Assembly: GCA_963773685.1 (NCBI GenBank)
Contig: CAVZBY010000004.1
Location: 1-64,000, forward strand
From: JALHVH01 sp963773685
Lineage (GTDB): Bacteria > Acidobacteriota > Aminicenantia > Aminicenantales > Saccharicenantaceae
Direction of reading: 5' to 3'
Length of the DNA: 64,000 nucleotides
A program made the position numbers and the translations under genes. Below are positions 43,570 to 51,182 of the stretch, piece after piece (the stretch's first letter is position 1; every line of letters begins with the position of its first letter). The notes beneath the pieces were generated by a model, which ran no database searches, was not told where the DNA came from, and saw only the letters and a program-made list of their open reading frames with translations.

Positions 43570-46248
43570 CTATAGTTCTTTGGAAACCTCGACGACGCCC
43601 GCCTCGTCCGTCCTGATCTCGAATCCGCGCTTCCGGAAGACGGCGACCATCCGGGGATTGTCGGTCGTCGTGACCGCCGCGACGTTCCGGACCCCCCATT
43701 CGCGGGCGATCTCGAGGCAGGTGTCCGTCAGGATGCCGCCGAGCCCCTGGTCCTGCCAGGCGTCTGTGACAAGGATGGCATACTCGGACGTATGACGGTC
43801 GGGATCGGCGATGAGCCGCCCGACGCCCAGGAGCTTCCGGTCGGCGCCGCTCCCCGTCTCGGCGACGATGGCCATCTCCCGGTCGTAGTCGATGTAGCAG
43901 AAGCGGGTCGCGACCTCGTGCGACTTCCAGAAGAAGAAGTGCCGGAAGCGGGAATAGATGGTCTCCTTCGAGCAGGAGGCCAGGAGGTCCATCCAGAGGG
44001 GCTCGTCCTCCGGCCGGATGGGCCTGAGCGTGACCTCGGCGCCGTCCTTGAAGACGATCTTCCGGACGAACTCCTCGGGATAGGGGCGCAGGGCCAGGTG
44101 GGCGTAGGGCTTGGTCCCGGGGGGCGGGGCGGCCTCTACGACGATCCGTGCGTCGAGGGCGAGGACTCCGGCCGGGCCGACGAGCAGGGGATTGACGTCG
44201 AGCTCGGCGACCTCGGGAAGGTCGGCGGCGAGATAGGATAGGCGGATGAGGGCCCCGATGAGCCCGTCGACGTCGGCGGCCGGACGGCCGCGGTACCCGC
44301 GGAGGAGGGGCCAGATCTTGAGCGACTCGAGCATGATCCGGGCCAGCCGCTCGTTGAGCGGCGGGAACCCGAGGGCCCGGTCGCCGAAGAGCTCGGCCGT
44401 CGTGCCGCCCGCGCCGGCCATGATGACCGTGCCGAAGGTCGGGTCCTTCTTGACGCCCAGGATGATCTCGATCCCGTCGCCCGTCCGGACCATCTTCTGG
44501 ACCGTCGCCCCCTCGAGCCGCGCCTCGGGGCGTTTCCCGGCGACGGTCCGCATCATCCGGCCGAAGGCTGTCCGCACCGCGTCCTCGTCCTTGAGGTCCA
44601 GGGCGACGCCGCCGACGTCGGACTTGTGGGTGATGTCGGGAGAGAGAACCTTGAGGACCACAGGAAAGCCGATCTCTCCGGCCAGGCGCGCCGCCTCCTC
44701 CGCGGTGGCCGCCCGCCGGGGCAGGGTGGTCGGGATGCCGTAGGCTTCGAGGAGGGCCTTGGATTCGTCCTCGGCGAGCGTGCCCGCCCCGCGGCCGAGA
44801 ACGGCGGCGAACCGCGTCCTGACCGCGTTCCGGTCCGAGGGGAACTCCACGGGGATGTCCTTCGGGGTTTCGTATTGGAGCTCCAGGTTCCGGGCGTACG
44901 AGACCAGGGTCATGAACGCTCGCACGGCCTGTTCGGGGGTCGTGTAGGTCGGCACGCCCGCGTCGGTCAGGACCTGGACGCCTTCGCGCATGGACGCGCC
45001 GCCCAGCCAGGCGGCCAGGACGGGCTTTTTCGCTTCGGCGGCGAGGCTTCCGACCTCCTTGGCGATGGCCGTCGGGTTCGTCATGGCCTGCGGCGTGATG
45101 ATGACGAGGACCGCGTCCGCGCCCGGGTCCTGGAGGACCGTTCCGACCGCTTTGGCGACGAGCTTGGATTTGGCGTCTCCCAGGACGTCCACCGGGTTTC
45201 GGCGGGACCACATGGGGGGCAAAGCATCGTTCAGCTTGGCCATGGTCTCGTCGGCCAGGCGGGCCAGGACGCCGCCGGCCGCGATGAGGGCGTCGGAAGC
45301 CATGACGCCGGGACCGCCGGCGTTGGTGACGACGGCGAGGCGGGCGCCCTTGGGGACCTTGTGCCGGCCGACGAGCTCGGCGACGTCGAAGATCTCGCCG
45401 ATGTCGAAGACGCGGGCGACCCCGGCGCGCCGGAAGGCCGCGTCGTAAACGGCGTCCTCCCCGGCCAGCGCGCCCGTGTGCGAGGCGGCGACCGCGGCCG
45501 ACTCGGGGAACCGTCCGGCCTTGTAGGCGACGATGGGTTTTGTCCGGGCGAAGGCGCGGGCGGCCGTCATGAACTTCCGGGCCCGGTCGATGGACTCGAT
45601 GTAGAGGATGATGGACTTGGTCTCCTCGTCCTCGCCGAAGTAGTCGATGAGATCGCCGAAGTCGACGTCGAGGGTGTTGCCGATGGACACGAAGTGGGAG
45701 AATCCGATCTTCTCCTGCAGGGCCCAGTCGAGGACCGAGGCGCCCAGGGCGCCCGATTGGGAAATGAAGGCGATGTTCCCTTTTTTGGGCATGGCCTGGG
45801 CGAAGCTCGCGTTGAGCTGGTGGCCGGGCGAGATGACCCCCAGACAGTTGGGCCCGATGATCCGCATGCCCTCGGTGCGGCGCAGGGACTCCCGGATCTC
45901 GTCCTCGAGGGCCTGGCCCTCGGCCCCCGCTTCCCGGAATCCGGCCGAGGCGATGATGATCCCGAGGATGCCCGCGTCGCCGCATTCCCGGACGAGGCCG
46001 GGGACTTGGCCGGCCGCCGCGCAGATGATGGCCAGATCGGGCGTCTTCGGGATGTCCTTGACCCGGGGGATGCAGGGGATCCCCATTACGGCTTCGCTCA
46101 CGGAACTGACGGGGTAAACGACCCCGCGGAAGCCGCCGCCGACGAGATTGATGAGAATCTTGCCGCCGACGCTCTTGGGGTTGGGGGTGACGCCGACGAG
46201 GGCGATGCGCTGGGGCTTGAAGATCTTATCGAGCGTCTGAATGGACAT
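43570..46248 (-). CDS. ADP-forming acyl-CoA synthetase fused to a GNAT acetyltransferase domain
   Basis: 892 residues from the ATG at 46248 (CAGGAGAAGCCC ahead); an upstream start would add 17. The order is CoA-binding domain (about 1-130), ligase domains (about 140-430), ATP-grasp domain (about 460-680) and C-terminal GNAT domain (about 715-892; TLRPIRPEDEPL, GVGRLIADPD, QDQGLGGILTD). The phosphohistidine motif SHTGALAG is intact, with His257. In Pat/PatZ-type protein acetyltransferases, which share this layout, I recall that the catalytic His is lost. This chain may therefore still make ATP and acetate (or another acid) from acyl-CoA and also acetylate proteins. It would be the energy-yielding step after the oxidoreductase encoded at 27.9-31 kb. 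Confidence 0.85.
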   Translation of the reverse strand: MSIQTLDKIFKPQRIALVGVTPNPKSVGGKILINLVGGGFRGVVYPVSSVSEAVMGIPCIPRVKDIPKTPDLAIICAAAGQVPGLVRECGDAGILGIIIASAGFREAGAEGQALEDEIRESLRRTEGMRIIGPNCLGVISPGHQLNASFAQAMPKKGNIAFISQSGALGASVLDWALQEKIGFSHFVSIGNTLDVDFGDLIDYFGEDEETKSIILYIESIDRARKFMTAARAFARTKPIVAYKAGRFPESAAVAASHTGALAGEDAVYDAAFRRAGVARVFDIGEIFDVAELVGRHKVPKGARLAVVTNAGGPGVMASDALIAAGGVLARLADETMAKLNDALPPMWSRRNPVDVLGDAKSKLVAKAVGTVLQDPGADAVLVIITPQAMTNPTAIAKEVGSLAAEAKKPVLAAWLGGASMREGVQVLTDAGVPTYTTPEQAVRAFMTLVSYARNLELQYETPKDIPVEFPSDRNAVRTRFAAVLGRGAGTLAEDESKALLEAYGIPTTLPRRAATAEEAARLAGEIGFPVVLKVLSPDITHKSDVGGVALDLKDEDAVRTAFGRMMRTVAGKRPEARLEGATVQKMVRTGDGIEIILGVKKDPTFGTVIMAGAGGTTAELFGDRALGFPPLNERLARIMLESLKIWPLLRGYRGRPAADVDGLIGALIRLSYLAADLPEVAELDVNPLLVGPAGVLALDARIVVEAAPPPGTKPYAHLALRPYPEEFVRKIVFKDGAEVTLRPIRPEDEPLWMDLLASCSKETIYSRFRHFFFWKSHEVATRFCYIDYDREMAIVAETGSGADRKLLGVGRLIADPDRHTSEYAILVTDAWQDQGLGGILTDTCLEIAREWGVRNVAAVTTTDNPRMVAVFRKRGFEIRTDEAGVVEVSKEL

Positions 46249-46328
46249 GGGCTTCTCCTGGGCTTGGGCAACTGTCCATTGTCGCTCATTTGGGGCCAAA
46301 TTTGAAGAGCTCGAAGCGCCGCACGCGG

Positions 46329-46391
46329 TGTAGCCGCAGGCTTCAGCCTGCGTCCTTGTCGAGGGCGCAGCCTAAAGGCTGCGGCTACAAG
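46329..46391. repeat. Dispersed palindromic repeat, family A, overlapping the btuB stop codon
   Basis: A 24-base unit at 46329-46352 and an inverted variant at 46368-46391. The inverted unit reads TTGTAGCC on the minus strand, and its TAG is the stop codon of the receptor gene ending at 46385. The receptor ends GLGL rather than in the usual aromatic residue. Confidence 0.8.
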
Positions 46392-48340
46392 CCCAGCGCG
46401 AGTCGGAAGCCGATATGCGCTCCGAAGCCGGGCGAGCCGTAGCCGTAGACCATCTCATAGCGCCGGTTGAAGATGTTGTCGGCCCTGAGGAAGAGCTCGG
46501 CGCGGCGGCCGACGTCGCAGGAGATCGTGGCGTCGAGAAGCGCGCAGGAGGGAAGCGTGACGAGCGCCGCGGGCCAGGCGGTGAAATCCGTATCTGTGCG
46601 GCGTCCGACCACGGTCAGGCGGAGTCCCAGGTCGAGCCCCTTCACGGGCGTGACGTCGATCCCCGCCGAGAGCTTGTCCTTCGGACGGCGCGGGAGGTCG
46701 AGACCCGTGCCCAGGTCCTTGGAGGACATCCGGGTATAAGCGATATGGCAGGCGAATCCCCCTGAGGGCAAGAACGCGGCGGTGAGCTCGGCTCCCTGCG
46801 TCCGGGCGCGGCCGACGTTGACGTATCCGAGGGCGGTGTCGAAGGTGATGAGGTTTCGGAAGCGATTCCGGAACCATGTCGCCCCGAGCCGCAGGCGGCC
46901 TCCGGCGAGGTCCTGCTCGACCCCGGCGTCCCATCCTGTGCTTTCCTCGGGTTCGAGGTCTCTGCTCCCGATCGGGCCCCAGGCGGTCGGCGGGGCGTGG
47001 AGCTGGTAGAGGGACGGGGCCTTGAAGCCCGTCCCGAACGTGGCCTTCAATTTCAGCCCCGTCCGGCCGAAGACCCAGGCCGGGGCGACCCGGTAGGTGA
47101 CGGCCGTCCCCGAAAGGCTGTGAGCGTCGATCCGGACCCCGGCCGTGGCGAAGAACCGTCCTCCGATCCGGAGCTGGTCCTGGGCGTAGGCCCCGAACGT
47201 CGATGCCGTGACCCTCGGGAAAACGCTCACGTAGGGCCCGTAGAGACTTTCCGAAAAGTAATCGGAGCTCCCGCGCTCGCCCTCGTACTCTGCCCCGAAG
47301 GTCAGGGTATGGGAAGGGCGCAGAAAGACGTTGTTCTGCCAGTCCAGCTTGACGAGCCCGCTCCGGAAATCGCCTTTTTCCGTATCGAAGGGGTGCGCTT
47401 CGTCCGCCGGGTTTTCGTTGCGCCGGTCGGAACCGATGACCGCCGCGCCGAGCCGGGATTCCCACCGCCCCGCAAGGAAGAGCCCGCGCAGGCCGGCCCT
47501 CGCGAACGTCGTTTCATATCGTTGAACGTTGTTGATGTCGTCCCCGTAGGCTCCGCCGAAGTTGTCGATCTCGGACCGTGCCCGGACGGTCCTGAACGAG
47601 AGGTCGAGGTCCAGGCCGCGACCGAGCCCGATGCCGGCCCGGCCGGTCAGCGAAATGTTCCGGTAGCCGTCCTTCTCTCCGTTCCCGGGCAGGGAGGCGT
47701 CGGCCGCCGAGACCCCGGCCGTCCGGAGCGCGGAGATCCCGAGAGTGTAGGATACCCGTCCCGAGGAGCCGGAGATCCCCAGCCGCCCTTCCGCCGTCGC
47801 CAATGCCCCGCCCGTCCCGAACAGAACGACCCGCGGACGGCCCGCTCCCGTCGCGGTGATGATGTTGACCACCCCGCCCAGGGCGTCCGAGCCGTAGAGC
47901 GTGCTTTGGGGCCCGCGCAGGATCTCGATGCGCTCGACCTGGTCGAGCGGGATGTGCGCCAGGTCCGCGGAGCGCGAGGGATTCATCGGGTCGTTGAGCT
48001 CGACGCCGTCGAGGAGGACGAGCGTGTGCTCCGAGTTGGCCCCCCGGAGCATGACCGCGGCGGCGCCGCCGGGCCCGCCGCTCCGGATGACGGACGCCCC
48101 CGGGACGTCCCCGAGGACATCGGCGATCGTGGCCCTCTTCGCGCGGGCCAGGTCCTCCCGGGTGATGACCGTCAGGGAGCTTGCGATCTCCTTGCTCGGG
48201 GTTTCGACCCGCGTCGCCGTGATGACGACGTCGTGACGGAGGTCGGGCGGGGGGACCTGGGCATCTTTGTCGGGATCGACAAGCGGGGCGAGGAAGGCGA
48301 GGGAAGCGGCCGTCAGGACGGCGAGGGCGTAATGGAACAT
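46385..48340 (-). CDS. btuB: BtuB-like TonB-dependent cobalamin receptor
   Basis: 651 residues from the ATG at 48340 (AAAGGAGCCGTT ahead). A signal peptide is followed by a TonB-box-like DVVITATR (38-45), a plug domain (about 50-160; LRGANSEHTLVLLDGVELND, RGPQSTLYGSDALGGVVNI) and a 22-strand-type barrel. The cobalamin riboswitch directly upstream makes vitamin B12 or a related corrinoid the expected ligand. It is expressed when B12 is scarce. The C terminus (FRLALGL) lacks the usual terminal aromatic, and the stop lies inside a palindromic repeat, so the original end may have been replaced. No btuFCD genes are adjacent. Confidence 0.88.
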   Translation of the reverse strand: MFHYALAVLTAASLAFLAPLVDPDKDAQVPPPDLRHDVVITATRVETPSKEIASSLTVITREDLARAKRATIADVLGDVPGASVIRSGGPGGAAAVMLRGANSEHTLVLLDGVELNDPMNPSRSADLAHIPLDQVERIEILRGPQSTLYGSDALGGVVNIITATGAGRPRVVLFGTGGALATAEGRLGISGSSGRVSYTLGISALRTAGVSAADASLPGNGEKDGYRNISLTGRAGIGLGRGLDLDLSFRTVRARSEIDNFGGAYGDDINNVQRYETTFARAGLRGLFLAGRWESRLGAAVIGSDRRNENPADEAHPFDTEKGDFRSGLVKLDWQNNVFLRPSHTLTFGAEYEGERGSSDYFSESLYGPYVSVFPRVTASTFGAYAQDQLRIGGRFFATAGVRIDAHSLSGTAVTYRVAPAWVFGRTGLKLKATFGTGFKAPSLYQLHAPPTAWGPIGSRDLEPEESTGWDAGVEQDLAGGRLRLGATWFRNRFRNLITFDTALGYVNVGRARTQGAELTAAFLPSGGFACHIAYTRMSSKDLGTGLDLPRRPKDKLSAGIDVTPVKGLDLGLRLTVVGRRTDTDFTAWPAALVTLPSCALLDATISCDVGRRAELFLRADNIFNRRYEMVYGYGSPGFGAHIGFRLALGL

Positions 48341-48394
48341 AACGGCTCCTTTTTGAGCGCCCCCGCTTGAGACCGGGCTCTTCGCCCGGGATCC

Positions 48395-48430
48395 AAAAAA
48401 AAACGACCCTGTCTTCCACCCGAAGACGGG
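48395..48430 (-). terminator. Riboswitch expression-platform terminator
   Basis: On the minus strand, CCCGTCTTC pairs with GAAGACAGGG (one bulged base) and is followed by TCG and nine T residues (48403-48395). It lies between the aptamer and the btuB-like start, which suggests control by early termination when cobalamin is bound. Confidence 0.7.
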
Positions 48431-48445
48431 CTCTTGCGGGGCCTG

Positions 48446-48625
48446 AAAAAGGTCTCCTGACTTCCGGATCTCTCTCATCCCGGGCCTTCCGGGCCGGCGT
48501 TCCGGCCCGTGGCGTCGTCCGGGAATCGTCCCCGGTCACAGTAGCGGGGGCTGTGTCCGCCTTTCACGGACTTCCCTTACTTCAGACCCTCGAAAGGTCG
48601 GTCAAAGAACGATGAGCGCCCTCGA
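48446..48625 (-). promoter_or_regulatory. Cobalamin (adenosylcobalamin) riboswitch
   Basis: Read on the minus strand, conserved parts appear in order: AAGGGAAGTCCGTGAAA, then ACAGCCCCCGCTACTGTGA, then a GC-rich arm, and finally the B12 box GAAGTCAGGAGACC near 48464-48451. The order, spacing and place ahead of a BtuB-like gene match cobalamin riboswitches. The ends are approximate. Confidence 0.9.
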
Positions 48626-48639
48626 TGGGGCTCTCCTTA

Positions 48640-48669
48640 CTTATAGAACAGCGCGAACGGACTTGTCAA
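48640..48669 (-). promoter_or_regulatory. Promoter of the riboswitch-btuB transcript
   Basis: On the minus strand, TTGACA at 48669-48664, an 18-base spacer, and TATAAG at 48645-48640. Transcription would begin just ahead of the riboswitch. Confidence 0.6.
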
Positions 48670-48705
48670 CCGTCTGAACGGCGCCTGGGATGCTTCGAGA
48701 CAGCC

Positions 48706-48740
48706 GGGCTGCCCCGTTCCTCATCGGGACGGGGCAGCCC
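48706..48740. other. Perfect 12-base hairpin in a gene-free gap
   Basis: GGGCTGCCCCGT pairs with ACGGGGCAGCCC across an 11-base loop. No T-run follows on either strand. It lies in the gap 48670-49103, which otherwise holds no convincing gene: short frames there are low-complexity and lack ribosome-binding sites. The part near 48900-48950 is AT-rich and may hold the decarboxylase promoter, but I see no clear boxes. Confidence 0.45.
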
Positions 48741-49103
48741 CATGAAGGGAAGGGATCAGTAAAAGGAAAAGGAGGTTTCCACACACATCTATTAATACGA
48801 CGGCGGGCGGCGAAGGGTTGCTCAACGGACGGTGGACAGGACGATTTATTTATCGGGGAGGGGGGGAGGCGAAGGCCGGTTTTCCGGTCCTTCTGATGTC
48901 AATAACTATTATATCACAAAACCGGGAAAACAAGCAATATTTTTTCGCCGGTTCCTGCAATATCGCGGTTATATGGGGGGGACGGCGTTCTCGAGGGGCG
49001 AATTCGGCTTTCGGCGACGCTCCTGGCGCGCGAATGGCGCCGCGAAGCCGGAATTTTTGTGCTTTCCGCGGAATAATTGTATATTGACCCCCTGGAGAAG
49101 GAC

Positions 49104-50516
49104 ATGAACAAGGAAGAATTCCTCAAATACGGGCACGAATTCGTGGAATGGACGGCGGAATACCTCGAAAACGCCGAAAAATACCCTGTCACGGCCAGGA
49201 TTTCGCCCGGGGACATCAGAAAGAAGCTCCCTGCGGCCCCTCCGAAGACGGGCGAACCCATGGAAGCCATCTTCAAGGACTTCCAGGAGATCGTCATGCC
49301 GGGCATCACGCACTGGCAGCATCCCGGCTGGTTCGCCTATTTCCCGGCTAACAACAGCCCCGCCTCCGTCCTGGCCGAACTGCTCACCTCCGGCCTCGGA
49401 GCCCAATGCATGAGTTGGAACACTTCCCCAGCGGCCGCCGAGCTCGAGGAGGTCGTCCTCGGCTGGCTTCGAGGGATGCTCCGACTTCCCGAGGGCTGGG
49501 CGGGCGTCATCCAGGACACGGCCTCGACCTCGACCCTGGCGGCCCTTCTGACCGCCCGGGAGAAGGCCACCGGGTATGAAAGCAACGCGAAGGGACTGAA
49601 GAGGCCCCTCACCGTCTATGCCTCGACCGAGACCCACTCGAGCGTCGCCAAAGGCGTCAAGATCGCCGGCTACGGCCGGGAGAACCTTCGTATCGTCCCC
49701 GTCGACGAGGACTTCGCCATGGACCCGGCGGCCCTGGAGCGGGCCGTCGCGGCCGACGAAAAGGACGGTTTCGTCCCGGCTTGCGTCGTGGGAACCGTGG
49801 GGACCACCTCGTCCGGGGCGATCGATCCGCTGGCCGCGATCGGAAGGATCGCCCGCGACCATAAGATGTGGTTCCACGTCGACGCCGCCTATGCCGGGAC
49901 CGCGGCCCTGCTTCCCGAGAAGCGCCCCGTCCTCGACGGGGTCGAGCTCGCGGACTCCTTCGTCTTCAACCCGCACAAATGGATGCTGACGAACTTCGAT
50001 TGCTCGGCCTATTTCGTCCGCGACGCCGGCGCCCTCGTCAGGACCTTCGAGATCCATCCGGAATACCTGAAAACGGGCGTGGACGCCCAGGTGAATAACT
50101 ACCGGGATTGGGGGATCCCGCTCGGCCGCCGGTTCCGCGCCCTCAAGCTCTGGTTCGTCCTCCGGTCCTATGGGGTCGAGGGCATCCAGGATATGGTTCG
50201 GGAACATCTCCGGCTGGCCGGCCTGTTCCGGGACTGGGTCGAGGCGCACCCGCGGTTCGAGCTTCTGGCGCCCGTTCCCTTCAGTCTCGTCTGCCTCCGC
50301 TGGAATGACGGACGGTCCGAGGCCGAGCTCGATGCCCTGAACAGGCAACTCCTCGAGCGCGTCAATGCCTCCGGCCGCGTCTTCCTGACCCATACGACGC
50401 TTCGCGGGAAATTCGCGATCCGGCTGGTCGTGGGACAGAGGACGACCGCCGAGCGGCACGTGCGCGAAGCCTGGGATATCATTCGCTCCTCGGCGGAGGA
50501 ACTGGCCAGCCGCTGA
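49104..50516 (+). CDS. PLP-dependent aromatic-L-amino-acid decarboxylase family protein
   Basis: 470 residues from the ATG at 49104 (GGAGAAGGAC ahead). Group II decarboxylase motifs are complete: ETHSSV (His178, stacking on PLP), HVDAAYAG (Asp260) and NPHKWM with the PLP lysine Lys292. Family members remove CO2 from tyrosine, tryptophan, DOPA or phenylalanine to give amines. The substrate is not readable, and some members are aldehyde synthases. A monocistronic unit: a palindromic repeat follows its stop directly, then an opposing gene. Confidence 0.88.
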   Translation: MNKEEFLKYGHEFVEWTAEYLENAEKYPVTARISPGDIRKKLPAAPPKTGEPMEAIFKDFQEIVMPGITHWQHPGWFAYFPANNSPASVLAELLTSGLGAQCMSWNTSPAAAELEEVVLGWLRGMLRLPEGWAGVIQDTASTSTLAALLTAREKATGYESNAKGLKRPLTVYASTETHSSVAKGVKIAGYGRENLRIVPVDEDFAMDPAALERAVAADEKDGFVPACVVGTVGTTSSGAIDPLAAIGRIARDHKMWFHVDAAYAGTAALLPEKRPVLDGVELADSFVFNPHKWMLTNFDCSAYFVRDAGALVRTFEIHPEYLKTGVDAQVNNYRDWGIPLGRRFRALKLWFVLRSYGVEGIQDMVREHLRLAGLFRDWVEAHPRFELLAPVPFSLVCLRWNDGRSEAELDALNRQLLERVNASGRVFLTHTTLRGKFAIRLVVGQRTTAERHVREAWDIIRSSAEELASR

Positions 50517-50518
50517 AG

Positions 50519-50564
50519 AAATCCCCCCAACCCCCCTTTGGAAAAGGGGGGCGAGGGGGGATTT
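50519..50564. repeat. Dispersed inverted repeat, family B
   Basis: AAATCCCCCC pairs with GGGGGGATTT, and an inner CCCCCCTTT pairs with AAAGGGGGG-type bases. A close copy is at 60330-60366. It lies between the convergent decarboxylase and transglutaminase-like genes and may act as a bidirectional terminator. Confidence 0.75.
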
Positions 50565-50569
50565 GCCGC

Positions 50570-51181
50570 CTATTTCGCCTTGTAGATCCCGGATCTTTTG
50601 GCCCCGAGATAGACGGACCGGTGGAGCCAGGGATCCGCGGGGCTGAGCTCGCGGGCCATTCCTGGCGTGATGAGCGGGACGTGGCGGGCGGCGTTGAGAG
50701 CGTCACCGATATAGCCGATGTCTTCCTCTGTTGTAATCCAGTGCCGGGCGTCGAAGCGGGCGAGGCTCAAGGGCAGGGAATAGGTCCGGAGCGATTTCCG
50801 CCGCTTCGTGTTGAAGCAGACGTCGAAATAGGACATCGCGAGCTCCCGGACCGTCCGATAGACGGGCTCGCGGTACCGGAGGACGGCAAAATTCGATTTG
50901 GCCGCCGCCCCCCAATGGCCCCGCCGCTTGAAGACCGCGATGACGTGATCATCGTCGTTTCGGCCGACAAGGTCCACGAGGAGCGGGCGGTAGCCCAGGG
51001 TGCGCAGGGCCGCCGCGGCGAAAAGGGCTCCCTCGAAACAATTGGCCGCGCCTTCCCGCGCCGTCCAGAGAGGAGATCGCGTCCCGGGGCGGTCGTCGTA
51101 ATCGAGCCTGTCGAGGAATTGCTGGACGCGATACGGGGAATCGAGCCCTTTGAATAGCGTCCCGGCCTCTATATTGCGCAA
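50570..51181 (-). CDS. Transglutaminase-like cysteine hydrolase-fold protein
   Basis: 203 residues from a TTG at 51181 with AAGGA ahead. GAANCFEGALF (Cys48) and DDDHVIAVF (His79) look like the Cys and His of a transglutaminase/papain-like fold, and a short helix-strand pattern agrees. No signal peptide is seen, so it may act in the cytoplasm. Its start lies one base from the stop of the GH172-like gene, which means they are co-transcribed. Substrate unknown; the fold call is tentative. Confidence 0.6.
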   Translation of the reverse strand: MRNIEAGTLFKGLDSPYRVQQFLDRLDYDDRPGTRSPLWTAREGAANCFEGALFAAAALRTLGYRPLLVDLVGRNDDDHVIAVFKRRGHWGAAAKSNFAVLRYREPVYRTVRELAMSYFDVCFNTKRRKSLRTYSLPLSLARFDARHWITTEEDIGYIGDALNAARHVPLITPGMARELSPADPWLHRSVYLGAKRSGIYKAK

Positions 51182-51182
51182 C

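Noticed and set aside
48690..49107. Several short plus-strand frames (68-91 codons) in the gap before the decarboxylase gene
   Set aside because: They overlap each other in different frames, lack ribosome-binding sites, contain a perfect hairpin and simple-sequence runs, and resemble no family.
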